DNA from: Nitrospira sp. SB0662_bin_26
GTDB taxonomy: Bacteria; Nitrospirota; Nitrospiria; Nitrospirales; UBA8639
Direction: 5' to 3'
DNA: 41,379 bases
Assembly: GCA_009840285.1 (NCBI GenBank)
Contig: VXOF01000046.1
Span: 1-41,379 of the forward strand
The notes under the pieces were generated by a model. That model was not told where the DNA came from. It did no database searches and saw nothing but the letters and a program-made list of their open reading frames with translations. Below are positions 1-7,681 of this stretch, piece by piece. Within the stretch, counting starts at the first letter, position 1. Each line of letters begins with the position of its first letter. The position numbers and the translations under genes were made by a program.

Positions 1-1
1 C

Positions 2-841
2 GGATGGTTTTTGCTGAGTTACCATTTCTGGGGCTCCTCGGCCATGGTGGTGATGGTGTTCGCCCACATGTCGCAAGTGTTCCTGTGGGGAGCCTATAAG
101 AAACCCAGGGAACTGATTTGGCTGGTCGGGCTGGCCCTCTTCGGACTGGTCATGGCATTCGGCTTCACGGGCTACCTGCTCCCATGGGATCAACGGGCGT
201 ATTGGGCCACGGTCGTGGGTGTCGAGATCATGGATAAGACCCCGATCGTTGGAGATTTCCTGAGTCGATTTTTGAAAGGGGGACCGACCCCGGGTCAAAT
301 GACCCTGAGCCGGTTCTTTACCATTCACGTGATGATCTTGCCTGCGGCGTTAATGGGTCTGGCCGGTCTCCATCTCTTCCTGTTCCGAAAAGCCGGACCC
401 GCGGGTCCCTTCCGTGGAACTCCCGAACAAATCAAGGCGAAGACGGATTATTTCTTTCCCAGACAAATCTGGAAAGATATCGTGGCCATGGCCACGGTCT
501 TCCTGATTATTTGCACGTTGTCGTTTATCGAGCCGGTGGTGTTGTTGGAAGAGGCCACGCCTGACCCGGGGGACTATCATCCGGAACCGGAATGGTACTT
601 TCTGTTTCTTTTCCAGCTGTTGCGATTAAAGATTTTTGGCGGAGAATTCGGTCAGTTTCTGGGAGCCGTCGCGATTCCCGGAGCATTTATGGGGTTCCTC
701 GCGGCCTTGCCTTTTCTTGACAGGAGTCCTGAACGGAATATTTTCAAACGGCCGATTGCGTTGATCGGTTGGATTGCCATCATGGCGATGATTTTAATTT
801 TCACGGTTTCCGCGATTCTGAATAGAGAATTTCTGGATTAA
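2..841 (+). CDS. Cytochrome b of a bc/b6-type complex III (5' partial)
   Basis: This is the membrane quinol-oxidising cytochrome b of a complex III. The reading frame is open to the left window edge, so the N-terminus lies outside; the first in-frame start-like codon at 11 is inside the protein. Counting from that codon, haem-ligand histidine pairs are visible at 5/19 and 106/121. The 14 and 15 spacing is the b6 pattern. The Qo-site PEWY motif is at 193-196, and the C-terminal (subunit IV-like) helices are fused on the same chain, as in bc1. GFTGYLLPWDQ at 51-61 is typical of the family. It starts an operon-like run, with only 5 bp before the next gene. A Rieske protein would be expected upstream, out of view. 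The family is clear; the partner enzyme is inferred. Confidence 0.93.
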   Translation, partial: GWFLLSYHFWGSSAMVVMVFAHMSQVFLWGAYKKPRELIWLVGLALFGLVMAFGFTGYLLPWDQRAYWATVVGVEIMDKTPIVGDFLSRFLKGGPTPGQMTLSRFFTIHVMILPAALMGLAGLHLFLFRKAGPAGPFRGTPEQIKAKTDYFFPRQIWKDIVAMATVFLIICTLSFIEPVVLLEEATPDPGDYHPEPEWYFLFLFQLLRLKIFGGEFGQFLGAVAIPGAFMGFLAALPFLDRSPERNIFKRPIALIGWIAIMAMILIFTVSAILNREFLD

Positions 842-846
842 CGATC

Positions 847-1788
847 ATGTCGAACGCGAAACTCGGTTTGCTGGTCGCATGGCCAACCTTCTGGACAGGT
901 TTTCCTCTGAAACTGGTCATGGCCTTGCTCATGTTGGCGGCCGGGGTCCATCCGTGGGAGGGCGTTGGGCTTGAGGCGTTGCTGGTTCTTTCCATTCCCA
1001 TTGACATTTGGGCGCTCGGCCTGTGCTCCCGGACCGTTTTTCTCGAACGGTTGAGCGTGGACCCTCCCAAGGGGACGGGCCTTCGCTTGTGGGGGCTGTG
1101 GGCAATTTTTTCCGTGGTCTATCTTCCCCTGTTGTTCATGATCGTAAGCGGAGTCAAGTCCCTGGCTCAATCCGCGGTCCATGCCACGGTGCATTTCGTC
1201 GAAGAAAACGTCATCGTGATTCCGATTGCGGAAAAAATCAGCCTGGAATTGGTGATGTGGGGACTGCCGGCCACCATCGTCCTCATCGTCCTGGTGTATG
1301 GCTGGTTGTTCGGCTTGGGCGCCTTGGCGAACCGCTTTGTTCGCGCGTCTACGCCGGTCGAGGAGGCATTTCAGGACATCGTCTCGAAATGGGATCTCCT
1401 CCGCATTCCTCGAGATCAACCGCTTTTGCTGACGGCCTTTACAGGAACCGGTGTCGTGCTGATCATGTTGTTTTGGGGTTTGCTCCCCGTGAGTACGCCA
1501 CATCCTCATGAAGAATACGAATTCGTGAATGTGAAAAAGGCGGAAGAAAAGATTGTTCCGAAAAAGGTCATCAAAAGCGCCGAGCAGGTCCTGGCTCGTG
1601 CCGAAGCCACGTTGAAAGAGTTGGAAAAAGACAATCCCGCGGGGGAAACGGCGAAAGGGGAGAAAGTAGCGGTGGGCCAGGAGAAGTCGGTGCCCCAGGC
1701 GACACCGGCGGCTGCCAAGAAACCGGCGGCAACGGGTACTACGGGGTCCGACGGGCCTGACCACGACCATGGCGATCATCAGCATTGA
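847..1788 (+). CDS. Unknown multi-helix membrane protein with charged, His-rich tail
   Basis: I do not recognise a named family. The 313-residue protein has about five hydrophobic segments (roughly 12-36, 40-58, 78-105, 135-160 and 193-218). They are followed by a soluble tail of about 95 residues rich in Lys, Glu and Ala that ends in a histidine/aspartate cluster (DHDHGDHQH). The tail could bind metal or pack against a partner, but that is inference. The gene begins 5 bp after the cytochrome b stop and is followed by the small lipoprotein and the bd-like gene, so it is probably an accessory or structural subunit of the same respiratory complex. Confidence 0.85.
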   Translation: MSNAKLGLLVAWPTFWTGFPLKLVMALLMLAAGVHPWEGVGLEALLVLSIPIDIWALGLCSRTVFLERLSVDPPKGTGLRLWGLWAIFSVVYLPLLFMIVSGVKSLAQSAVHATVHFVEENVIVIPIAEKISLELVMWGLPATIVLIVLVYGWLFGLGALANRFVRASTPVEEAFQDIVSKWDLLRIPRDQPLLLTAFTGTGVVLIMLFWGLLPVSTPHPHEEYEFVNVKKAEEKIVPKKVIKSAEQVLARAEATLKELEKDNPAGETAKGEKVAVGQEKSVPQATPAAAKKPAATGTTGSDGPDHDHGDHQH

Positions 1789-1811
1789 GAATCGCCGATG
1801 TTTGAAGAGGG

Positions 1812-2042
1812 ATGATGCGACTGGCGGCGATGTGCTTGGCGATGGCGTTGAGCGCATGTGTGGGCAATCCGACGTTTGATGACGCGCACCTGTTGCTCAA
1901 TAGCGTGTTGGACGGGGCGTGCAATCAACCGTCGTTCAAGCGCCCGTTACAGCCCCATGAGTATGGAACGTACTCGAAGGAAATGATGATTTTGCGGGGG
2001 ACCTGTCAAAGCATCGCGCCGCTGTTACCACACAACTATTGA
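1812..2042 (+). CDS. Small predicted lipoprotein in the respiratory operon
   Basis: This 76-residue protein has a short hydrophobic N-terminus ending in a lipobox-like LSAC (Cys16), so it is probably exported and lipid-anchored. The mature part has two further cysteines (38 and 65) that could form a disulfide. Function is unknown. It lies 23 bp after the His-tail membrane gene and 7 bp before the bd-like gene, in the same direction. A second ATG immediately after the first is an alternative start. Its position suggests a small subunit or assembly factor of the complex. Confidence 0.7.
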   Translation: MMRLAAMCLAMALSACVGNPTFDDAHLLLNSVLDGACNQPSFKRPLQPHEYGTYSKEMMILRGTCQSIAPLLPHNY

Positions 2043-2049
2043 GGGTACG

Positions 2050-3933
2050 ATGAAACGGTTCAATGAGGGCTCACACATGAAAAGCCACGGCATAATCGAC
2101 AATCTGAAGTCCCTAGTGCCAACGGTGAAACCCTCGTCCCTCTTCGGATGGAGTGTCTTTTGGGCGCTCGTGCTTCTCCCGGCGCTTGTCTGGGCCCAGG
2201 ACGCGGCCACCCAAGCGATGTCCGTCGAATATCGGGACATTCCGGGACTCGGAAGCCGCAACGTGGTCTGGGTCGTGGCCCAGCAGCATTTGCTGCTCGC
2301 CGGGTTCGTATTGGGTGTGCCGATTTTTGCCTGGGTGTGCGAAATCGTAGGGTGGAAGACCAAGGAAGCCCGGTACGACAAACTCGCAAAAGAGTTTACC
2401 AAGCTCCTGACGTCCGCGTACGCCACGACGGCCCTGTTTGGAGGCATTCTGCTCTTTTTGCTGATCGGGCTGTACCCGAAGCTCATGGCGTATTTGTCCG
2501 ACATCTTTTTCCCGTCCTTCATCGTGTATTGTCTGCTGTTCCTGTTGGAAACCGTCACGCTGTACCTGTACTGGTACGGATGGGACGCCATGCAGGGGAA
2601 TAAGAAGACGTTCCACCTGTTTTTGGGATTCCTGCTGAACGTCTTTGCCCTGGGTATCATGATCGTCCCCAACGCCTGGGCCACGTTCCAGGCGAGCCCG
2701 GTCGTGGTGGCGGAGGGCACGGCGATCGAGCGGGCATGGGCGGCCACGTGGAATCCCACGTGGTGGCCGGTCAACATTCATCGACTGATTGCCAACGTCG
2801 TCTTGGGCGGGTTTATTTGCGGCGCCTATGCCGGTATCCGGTATCTCCTGGCGGCCAGCCAGGAGGAACGGGAGCACTACGATTGGATGGGCTACGTCGG
2901 AAACTTCATCGGCGTGTTCGGTATGCTTCCCCTTCCCTTCGCCGGGTATTGGCTCATGCGCGAGATCTATCAGTACAACCAGCAAATGGGCATTACCCTC
3001 ATGGGTGGATTTCTGGCCTGGCTCTTCATTCTCCAGGCGATGCTCATCGGGGTGCTGTTCCTCGGAGCCAATTACTATTTCTGGATGGGTATTACTTACC
3101 GGATTCCCGGCTCCGAGCGATCGTACAGACGACCGATCCTTGCCATGCTGGTCGTACTCATGGTGTGCCTGGGCGTCTGGATGACCCCCCACTCTCTGGT
3201 GGCCAGTCTTGAAGAAGCCAGAAAAATGGGGGGGACCCACCACCCGCTGCTTGGGGTGTTCGGAGTGATGTCCGCAAAAATGACAGTCGCGAATCTCATG
3301 ATCCTGGTCACATTCATGAGTTTCATCATGTATTGGCGGGCCGGAAAGCAGGAAACGGCCGGGTGGGCGAAGATCGCCAAATCCGTGATGGGCGCCTTGC
3401 TGGTGATCGCGGGCATCGCGGTCATCGTGCTCGGGGTCTGGGGGTATTTCGTGCCGGCCATCATACGGATCAACTATTTCTCCGTTGCCCAGGTGTTGAT
3501 CGTCTTGTTTGTCATGGTGACCTTCACACCCCTGACGGCCATCCTGATGAAAAGCGCCAAGACCACCACGGAAATGGTGTGGGGACAAATGCCGATCCGG
3601 GCCGGGTATTCATTGGTATCCAACGCGGTCATGGTGATCCTGTTGATGTCGCTGATGGGCTATGCCCGGTCGTCGTCCCGGGTTCACTGGCATATCTACG
3701 GCGTCATGAGAGACACCTCGGATTACGCCTATTCTCCCGCCTTGGGATACGCGGCCGCCTTCATGTCCCTGAACACGTTTGTGTTCTGTTTGCTGGTGGC
3801 GTTTATCTTTTGGGTCGCCACGATGGGGGATAAGGGGAAGAAAACCCCGGACCAGGAACAACCCGAACCAGCCAAGATCCCGGCGGGTGTGACGCCGGCC
3901 ATGGCGGGCGGCGCCCCGCGGGAGCAGGACTGA
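2050..3933 (+). CDS. Cytochrome bd-like 14-helix membrane protein
   Basis: This 627-residue integral membrane protein has about fourteen hydrophobic segments by eye. The first (about 27-47) resembles a signal anchor. It looks like the large bd-like proteins known from Nitrospira, which have been proposed as unusual terminal oxidases, rather than classical CydA, which has about nine helices. Candidate haem or metal ligands include His near residue 75 (QQHLLL), His in NIHR at the start of helix 6, and a VHWH motif near the C-terminus; none is proven. The C-terminal 30 residues are polar and proline-rich. Two starts are possible, ATG at 2050 and ATG at 2077, each preceded by a GAGGG-type ribosome site. 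It could be a quinol oxidase, a cytochrome c oxidase or a quinone-reducing subunit; the sequence does not decide. Confidence 0.85.
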   Translation: MKRFNEGSHMKSHGIIDNLKSLVPTVKPSSLFGWSVFWALVLLPALVWAQDAATQAMSVEYRDIPGLGSRNVVWVVAQQHLLLAGFVLGVPIFAWVCEIVGWKTKEARYDKLAKEFTKLLTSAYATTALFGGILLFLLIGLYPKLMAYLSDIFFPSFIVYCLLFLLETVTLYLYWYGWDAMQGNKKTFHLFLGFLLNVFALGIMIVPNAWATFQASPVVVAEGTAIERAWAATWNPTWWPVNIHRLIANVVLGGFICGAYAGIRYLLAASQEEREHYDWMGYVGNFIGVFGMLPLPFAGYWLMREIYQYNQQMGITLMGGFLAWLFILQAMLIGVLFLGANYYFWMGITYRIPGSERSYRRPILAMLVVLMVCLGVWMTPHSLVASLEEARKMGGTHHPLLGVFGVMSAKMTVANLMILVTFMSFIMYWRAGKQETAGWAKIAKSVMGALLVIAGIAVIVLGVWGYFVPAIIRINYFSVAQVLIVLFVMVTFTPLTAILMKSAKTTTEMVWGQMPIRAGYSLVSNAVMVILLMSLMGYARSSSRVHWHIYGVMRDTSDYAYSPALGYAAAFMSLNTFVFCLLVAFIFWVATMGDKGKKTPDQEQPEPAKIPAGVTPAMAGGAPREQD

Positions 3934-4000
3934 AACGCAAACGGGGCGTGATTGAGAACCTATTGACGTTAGCATTTCCGAACCGGAGCGAGAGGAACCC

Positions 4001-4609
4001 ATGAGTGAAGTCGTATTACTCCAATTGATCGGTCTTACGGTCGTAGGACTCGGAATCTGCATCCTGCTCTTCATCAAGGGAAAATTCCTCAGAGTGGTCG
4101 GCTTCGTGGTGATCGTATTGGGGACGTTTACCCTGATTGCGTTGGGGGTGCCGCAGATGGCCTCCCTGCCTCCGGCAATCGAGACCTTTGATATTGCCGA
4201 AGTCAAAACGCCGGATGACCTGGCCGCGATCGGTCAAAAGATTTTCTTCAGCAAAGGCCAGTGTGCCTTGTGTCATTCCATCGGCCCCAGTGAATCCGCC
4301 AGGTGTCCGGATTTGAAAGGCATCGGGGCGAAACTCGCTCCGGAATTCATCTATGAGAGTCTCACCGATCCTCAGGCCTATATTTATCTGGATTTCAGGC
4401 ATGAAGGCCTGCCCAAGGAATATCCGGCACGGATGCCCTATATCCACAAGAATCCGATTGCCTTGTCGCAACAAGAGATATATTCGGTCATTTCCTTTCT
4501 CCAGAAAATGAGCGGGGAACCCATTAGCGTCAAGATCGAAGACGTGATGAATATCGGCAAGGCAAGCGAGGTGGAGGTCGCTTCCCTCGCGGCCGAAGGA
4601 GCACCTTAA
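4001..4609 (+). CDS. Membrane-anchored monohaem cytochrome c (CALCH)
   Basis: This 202-residue protein has two N-terminal hydrophobic segments (about 3-25 and 31-51) and then a periplasmic class I cytochrome c domain. The haem motif is CALCH at 88-92 and the likely sixth ligand is Met145 in the YPARMPY segment. A GAGAGGA ribosome site precedes the ATG. It lies 67 bp after the bd-like gene and 15 bp before another anchored cytochrome c, so it probably shuttles electrons within the same complex. A short acidic region follows the cytochrome fold. Confidence 0.92.
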   Translation: MSEVVLLQLIGLTVVGLGICILLFIKGKFLRVVGFVVIVLGTFTLIALGVPQMASLPPAIETFDIAEVKTPDDLAAIGQKIFFSKGQCALCHSIGPSESARCPDLKGIGAKLAPEFIYESLTDPQAYIYLDFRHEGLPKEYPARMPYIHKNPIALSQQEIYSVISFLQKMSGEPISVKIEDVMNIGKASEVEVASLAAEGAP

Positions 4610-4624
4610 CCAAAAGGGTGAATT

Positions 4625-5350
4625 ATGAAAGGTCCTCTTGCGAAAACGGCGATCCTGTTGGTGGGCATGTATGTGTTTCTCAAGTTCGTACTCCCGCTGG
4701 TCACGGCACCGCTCCCGGCCAGTCTGATTTTCCTGTACCTGGCCCTGACCCTTGCCTCTGCGATGATTTTCTATACCATGAGCGGGGGCAGTCTCGATGA
4801 ATTCATGGGGCCGGTCGGGCGATTCCTCACCGGCTCGGGACAGGCGGGTGTTGCCGGGACCGCGCGGATTCTGGTGTTTGTGGTGTTCCCCCTGTTGGTG
4901 GGGTGGCAAACGTACACCAGACTCGCCCCGAGCGATATGCCGCCGGCGGAAAATCGAACCATTCATCCCGCGCCTCCGGGCGAGTTTGTCGGGCTGGCCA
5001 ACCCGTATCCGACGACGCCGGAAAACGTCATGATGGGGAAGGGTCTCTATGCGGCGTTCTGTTCGCCCTGTCACGGAGCCAATTTCGACGGGAAAGGCCC
5101 GGCAGCGGTGGGTTTCAATCCACCTCCGGCGAATTTCAGCGATCCGGGAACCATCGCTCAATTGCAGGAATCCTATCTTTTCTGGCGGATCAAAAAAGGC
5201 GGCGTCGGGCTGCCGGTCGAAGCCATGCCCTGGAAATCAGCCATGCCGCGATGGGAAGTGGAATTGCCGGACGAATGGATCTGGAAAATCATCATGGGTG
5301 AATATGACGGCGCCGGCCAGTCTCCACGGACCTGGGAGGAAGAGGAATAA
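4625..5350 (+). CDS. Membrane-anchored monohaem cytochrome c (CSPCH)
   Basis: This 241-residue protein has three N-terminal hydrophobic segments (about 8-28, 30-51 and 80-97), followed by a cytochrome c domain. The haem motif is CSPCH at 146-150, and Met207 in KSAMPRW is the likely distal ligand. The C-terminus is acidic (EEEE). It follows the previous cytochrome by 15 bp. Having two cytochromes with multi-helix anchors side by side suggests fixed subunits of one membrane complex rather than free carriers. Confidence 0.92.
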   Translation: MKGPLAKTAILLVGMYVFLKFVLPLVTAPLPASLIFLYLALTLASAMIFYTMSGGSLDEFMGPVGRFLTGSGQAGVAGTARILVFVVFPLLVGWQTYTRLAPSDMPPAENRTIHPAPPGEFVGLANPYPTTPENVMMGKGLYAAFCSPCHGANFDGKGPAAVGFNPPPANFSDPGTIAQLQESYLFWRIKKGGVGLPVEAMPWKSAMPRWEVELPDEWIWKIIMGEYDGAGQSPRTWEEEE

Positions 5351-5428
5351 GGAACGGGTTGAGGTCGCGCCCTCGTAGGTCCGACAACCGTCGGACGTGT
5401 CGAGGGGAAGGATCCAAGGAGCAGGAAT

Positions 5429-6265
5429 ATGGGATATAAGAAGATCTTCAACGTCGCACTTGGGCTCACCCTCATGGTGACGGGAGTCGGGGCTTCCTGC
5501 GTGTTCGCGAGCGACCCGCCGCCGGAAGGCGGAGCCGGAAGTGTGGCCGTTCGTCTGTTCTTGACTGAGGGAGCCGTCCCTGCGGATGATCCGAACGCCG
5601 CCGTGTGGAACACGATCCAGCCGGCAGAATTCAAGTTGGCTCCACAAGTGCATTGGCCGGACCGCATTCAGGAAGTCACGGTGAAGTCCGTCAATGTCCG
5701 CGGAATCCATAATGGCCAGGATCTGGCGATGCTTCTGGAATATGCCGACCCGTCCGAAGATGCCGCCGATGCCGCCGCCATCGAGTTTATGGTCGGCGAT
5801 AAAATGGCCCACTTCGCCCATGGGCAGGAAATGCTCCAGGTCGAGGGGGGAGACGTCAACATCTGGTATTGGAAAAAAGAACACGGCAAAGCCACCGATA
5901 TGACGGCCAAGGGGTTCAAGACGCTTCGGCCGCAGGAAAACCAGAACGTTTCGGCAACGGGAGCCTGGCAGGATGGAATCTGGCGCGTGGTCTTCTCCCG
6001 GCCCTTGCAAACTGGCGATGAACAGGACGTACAAGTCACGCCCGGTGAATGGCGAAACGTGGCGTTCGCGTTTTGGGACGGGGAAATCGTGGATGGGGCC
6101 GTGAAAGAAAAAGGTTCGCAGAAAGCCGTTTCTTCATGGTGGTATTTTCGGGCCGAACCGCCACCGGACAATTCCATTTATGGATACGTCGTGTTGGGCA
6201 TCGTGCTTGCTGCCGGTTTTGAGTTTTTCCTGGTGAGAAAAATTCGGAGAGGGAACGAATCATGA
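5429..6265 (+). CDS. NxrC/EbdC-like haem-binding subunit, membrane anchored
   Basis: The 278-residue protein has a signal peptide (about 1-28), a central domain resembling the ethylbenzene dehydrogenase gamma subunit family (EbdC/DdhC/NxrC, b-type haem), and one C-terminal hydrophobic helix (about 250-271) followed by basic residues. In the family such subunits pass electrons between a molybdenum enzyme and the quinone or cytochrome pool using His and Met/Lys haem ligands. Here no molybdenum subunit is adjacent; the neighbours are cytochromes c, and the gene overlaps the next one by 4 bp (ATGA). It is therefore probably a haem subunit of the respiratory complex, not of nitrite oxidoreductase itself. 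An AAGGAGCAGG ribosome site precedes the start. Confidence 0.8.
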   Translation: MGYKKIFNVALGLTLMVTGVGASCVFASDPPPEGGAGSVAVRLFLTEGAVPADDPNAAVWNTIQPAEFKLAPQVHWPDRIQEVTVKSVNVRGIHNGQDLAMLLEYADPSEDAADAAAIEFMVGDKMAHFAHGQEMLQVEGGDVNIWYWKKEHGKATDMTAKGFKTLRPQENQNVSATGAWQDGIWRVVFSRPLQTGDEQDVQVTPGEWRNVAFAFWDGEIVDGAVKEKGSQKAVSSWWYFRAEPPPDNSIYGYVVLGIVLAAGFEFFLVRKIRRGNES

Positions 6266-7344
6266 AGGAAGAACGACGCATGCAGCGGGTACTGGGCAAG
6301 GTCGCCGTCGTGGTCGTCGCCGTGTTTGCCGTGACGAGCGGCTGCGCCTTGTTTGAAAATGAACGGACGGCGAAAGGCCGGAAACTCTATAATCATTACT
6401 GCATGCACTGTCACGGGGAAAGCGGACAACAGCAGGAAGGCTTCAATTGGGGACGCATGCCGGACCCCCGTCCGCGCGACCTGTCGGAATCCGAAGCGAT
6501 GTCGACCTTTTCCGACAAGGAAATCTTCGACACGATCTCCCGAGACATGCGGGATACCTCGTTGCAGGAAGTGCTCGACGATGAAAATTACTTCGCGGTG
6601 TCGACGATGCCGACCTTCAAATATACCCTGTCCGAAGAGGAATTGTGGGCCGTGGTCGGCTACGTCCGGACGCTTCACGGCGGGTCGTTGACGTTTGACG
6701 TCGACGGCCGGAAAGCCGAGTTGGAGTCCCGGTTGCAGGCCGTGACGACGGAACACGATCAGGCCAAACAGGTCATGGATGAAGCGCTGGCAAAACAGGA
6801 AGCCGAAGAAGAAGCCAGGGCTGCCGCAGAGGAAGCAGCCGAAGAAGATGACGAAGATATGGATATGGAAGACGACGAGGACGATCTAGAGGACTACGAA
6901 GAGGAAGAAGAGGAAATCGTGCTTCCCGAAGAAGAGGCCTATGAAAAAGTGGCGGAACAATTTGAAGCCGCCAAGGCCGCCGTGGAAAATTTCTCCAAAC
7001 GTCCGAAAATGTCTCAAATCGCCCGTCCGGATCTGACCGTGGCGGAAGAGGAACGGGCCGCCCTGCAGGATAAAGGGAAAAACCTGTACTTCAACAAATA
7101 CGGCTGTAACGGGTGTCACAGTATCGGAGACGTCGGCGGTCTGGTGGGGCCGGCCTTGGACCGTGCTGGCTTCCGTCTCAACGACACCTGGGTCTATCGC
7201 TGGGTCCGTTACCCGCAAGGCATGAAAAAGCACACGCGCATGCCGAACCTGGGTCTTGATGACCCGGATGCGCGAGCCGTAACGGCGTATCTCGACACTC
7301 TGCGCGCACCAAAACCCGACAAACCCATCCCCCCGCCTGAATAA
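6262..7344 (+). CDS. Dihaem cytochrome c lipoprotein with acidic linker
   Basis: The 360-residue protein begins with a hydrophobic segment ending in TSGC (Cys28), a lipobox, so it is probably lipid-anchored outside the inner membrane. Two cytochrome c domains follow. The first has CMHCH at 47-51 with Met116 (STMPTF) as a likely ligand. The second has CNGCH at 282-286 with Met327 (TRMPNL). They are joined by a helical, extremely acidic linker (about 150-245, with runs of Asp and Glu around 194-225). It overlaps the NxrC-like gene by 4 bp, pointing to translational coupling. A second in-frame ATG at 6280 is an alternative start. It is the last gene of the respiratory run. Confidence 0.92.
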   Translation: MKEERRMQRVLGKVAVVVVAVFAVTSGCALFENERTAKGRKLYNHYCMHCHGESGQQQEGFNWGRMPDPRPRDLSESEAMSTFSDKEIFDTISRDMRDTSLQEVLDDENYFAVSTMPTFKYTLSEEELWAVVGYVRTLHGGSLTFDVDGRKAELESRLQAVTTEHDQAKQVMDEALAKQEAEEEARAAAEEAAEEDDEDMDMEDDEDDLEDYEEEEEEIVLPEEEAYEKVAEQFEAAKAAVENFSKRPKMSQIARPDLTVAEEERAALQDKGKNLYFNKYGCNGCHSIGDVGGLVGPALDRAGFRLNDTWVYRWVRYPQGMKKHTRMPNLGLDDPDARAVTAYLDTLRAPKPDKPIPPPE

Positions 7345-7372
7345 CGAAGGCAACGTCGCGTCGCCGCTCCTT

Positions 7373-7438
7373 CTGTCATCCTCGACACCTGTCCCCGACC
7401 TGATCGGGGATCTAATCGAGGATCCAGAGTCTTTGCTT
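7373..7438. repeat. Nested palindromic repeat (CTGTCAT family)
   Basis: An outer palindrome (ATCCTCGA ... TCGAGGAT) contains an inner one (TCCCCGA ... TCGGGGA). Both resemble the CTGTCATCCCCGACTTGATCGGGGATCCAG type found elsewhere in the window. It lies just after the dihaem cytochrome stop and could act as a bidirectional transcription end between convergent genes, although no T-tract follows. Confidence 0.6.
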
Positions 7439-7474
7439 CTTCCTTTGATACAAACCCTGGCTTCCCGGCATTCC

Positions 7475-7674
7475 CGGCGCCTGCGGGCGTGGCTGCGCCC
7501 CGGTCCCGAAACGTCTATTTTGGGGGCGAGGACTGTCTGAGCGAAGCGAGTTCCGCAGCCCAAGCAAACGGGACTGGGGCAAAGGCACCCCTTGGGGCTA
7601 CGCCCGGGCGCCAATGGTTTTGGGTCCTTTTGCCGAAACAAAAGGACCTCGTCGCGCGGGGGCGAAACCCCGCA
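7475..7674 (+). repeat. Dispersed ~200-bp structured repeat, copy A
   Basis: This is nearly identical to copies at 23689-23885 (inverted) and 30615-30814. It contains a perfect 10-bp stem with a 6-nt loop (GGTCCTTTTG/CAAAAGGACC, 7623-7648) and a 6-bp stem GCGGGG/CCCCGC (7656-7673). Short reading frames inside it are translations of the repeat, not credible genes. With the nested palindrome it fills the 337-bp gap between the cytochrome operon and ubiA. Confidence 0.88.
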
Positions 7675-7681
7675 GGCACGC

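Noticed and set aside
838-1857. Minus-strand open frame of 339 codons
   Set aside because: It is antisense to the His-tail membrane gene and has low-complexity Arg/His/Gln composition, a shadow of the opposite strand.
2113-3588. Minus-strand open frame of 491 codons
   Set aside because: It is antisense to the bd-like gene, rich in His, Gln and Arg with no domain, and has no ribosome site.
5429-6265. Nitrite oxidoreductase gamma subunit itself
   Set aside because: The fold is NxrC-like, but no NxrA or NxrB genes are adjacent and the neighbours belong to a cytochrome complex, so calling it nxrC would overreach.
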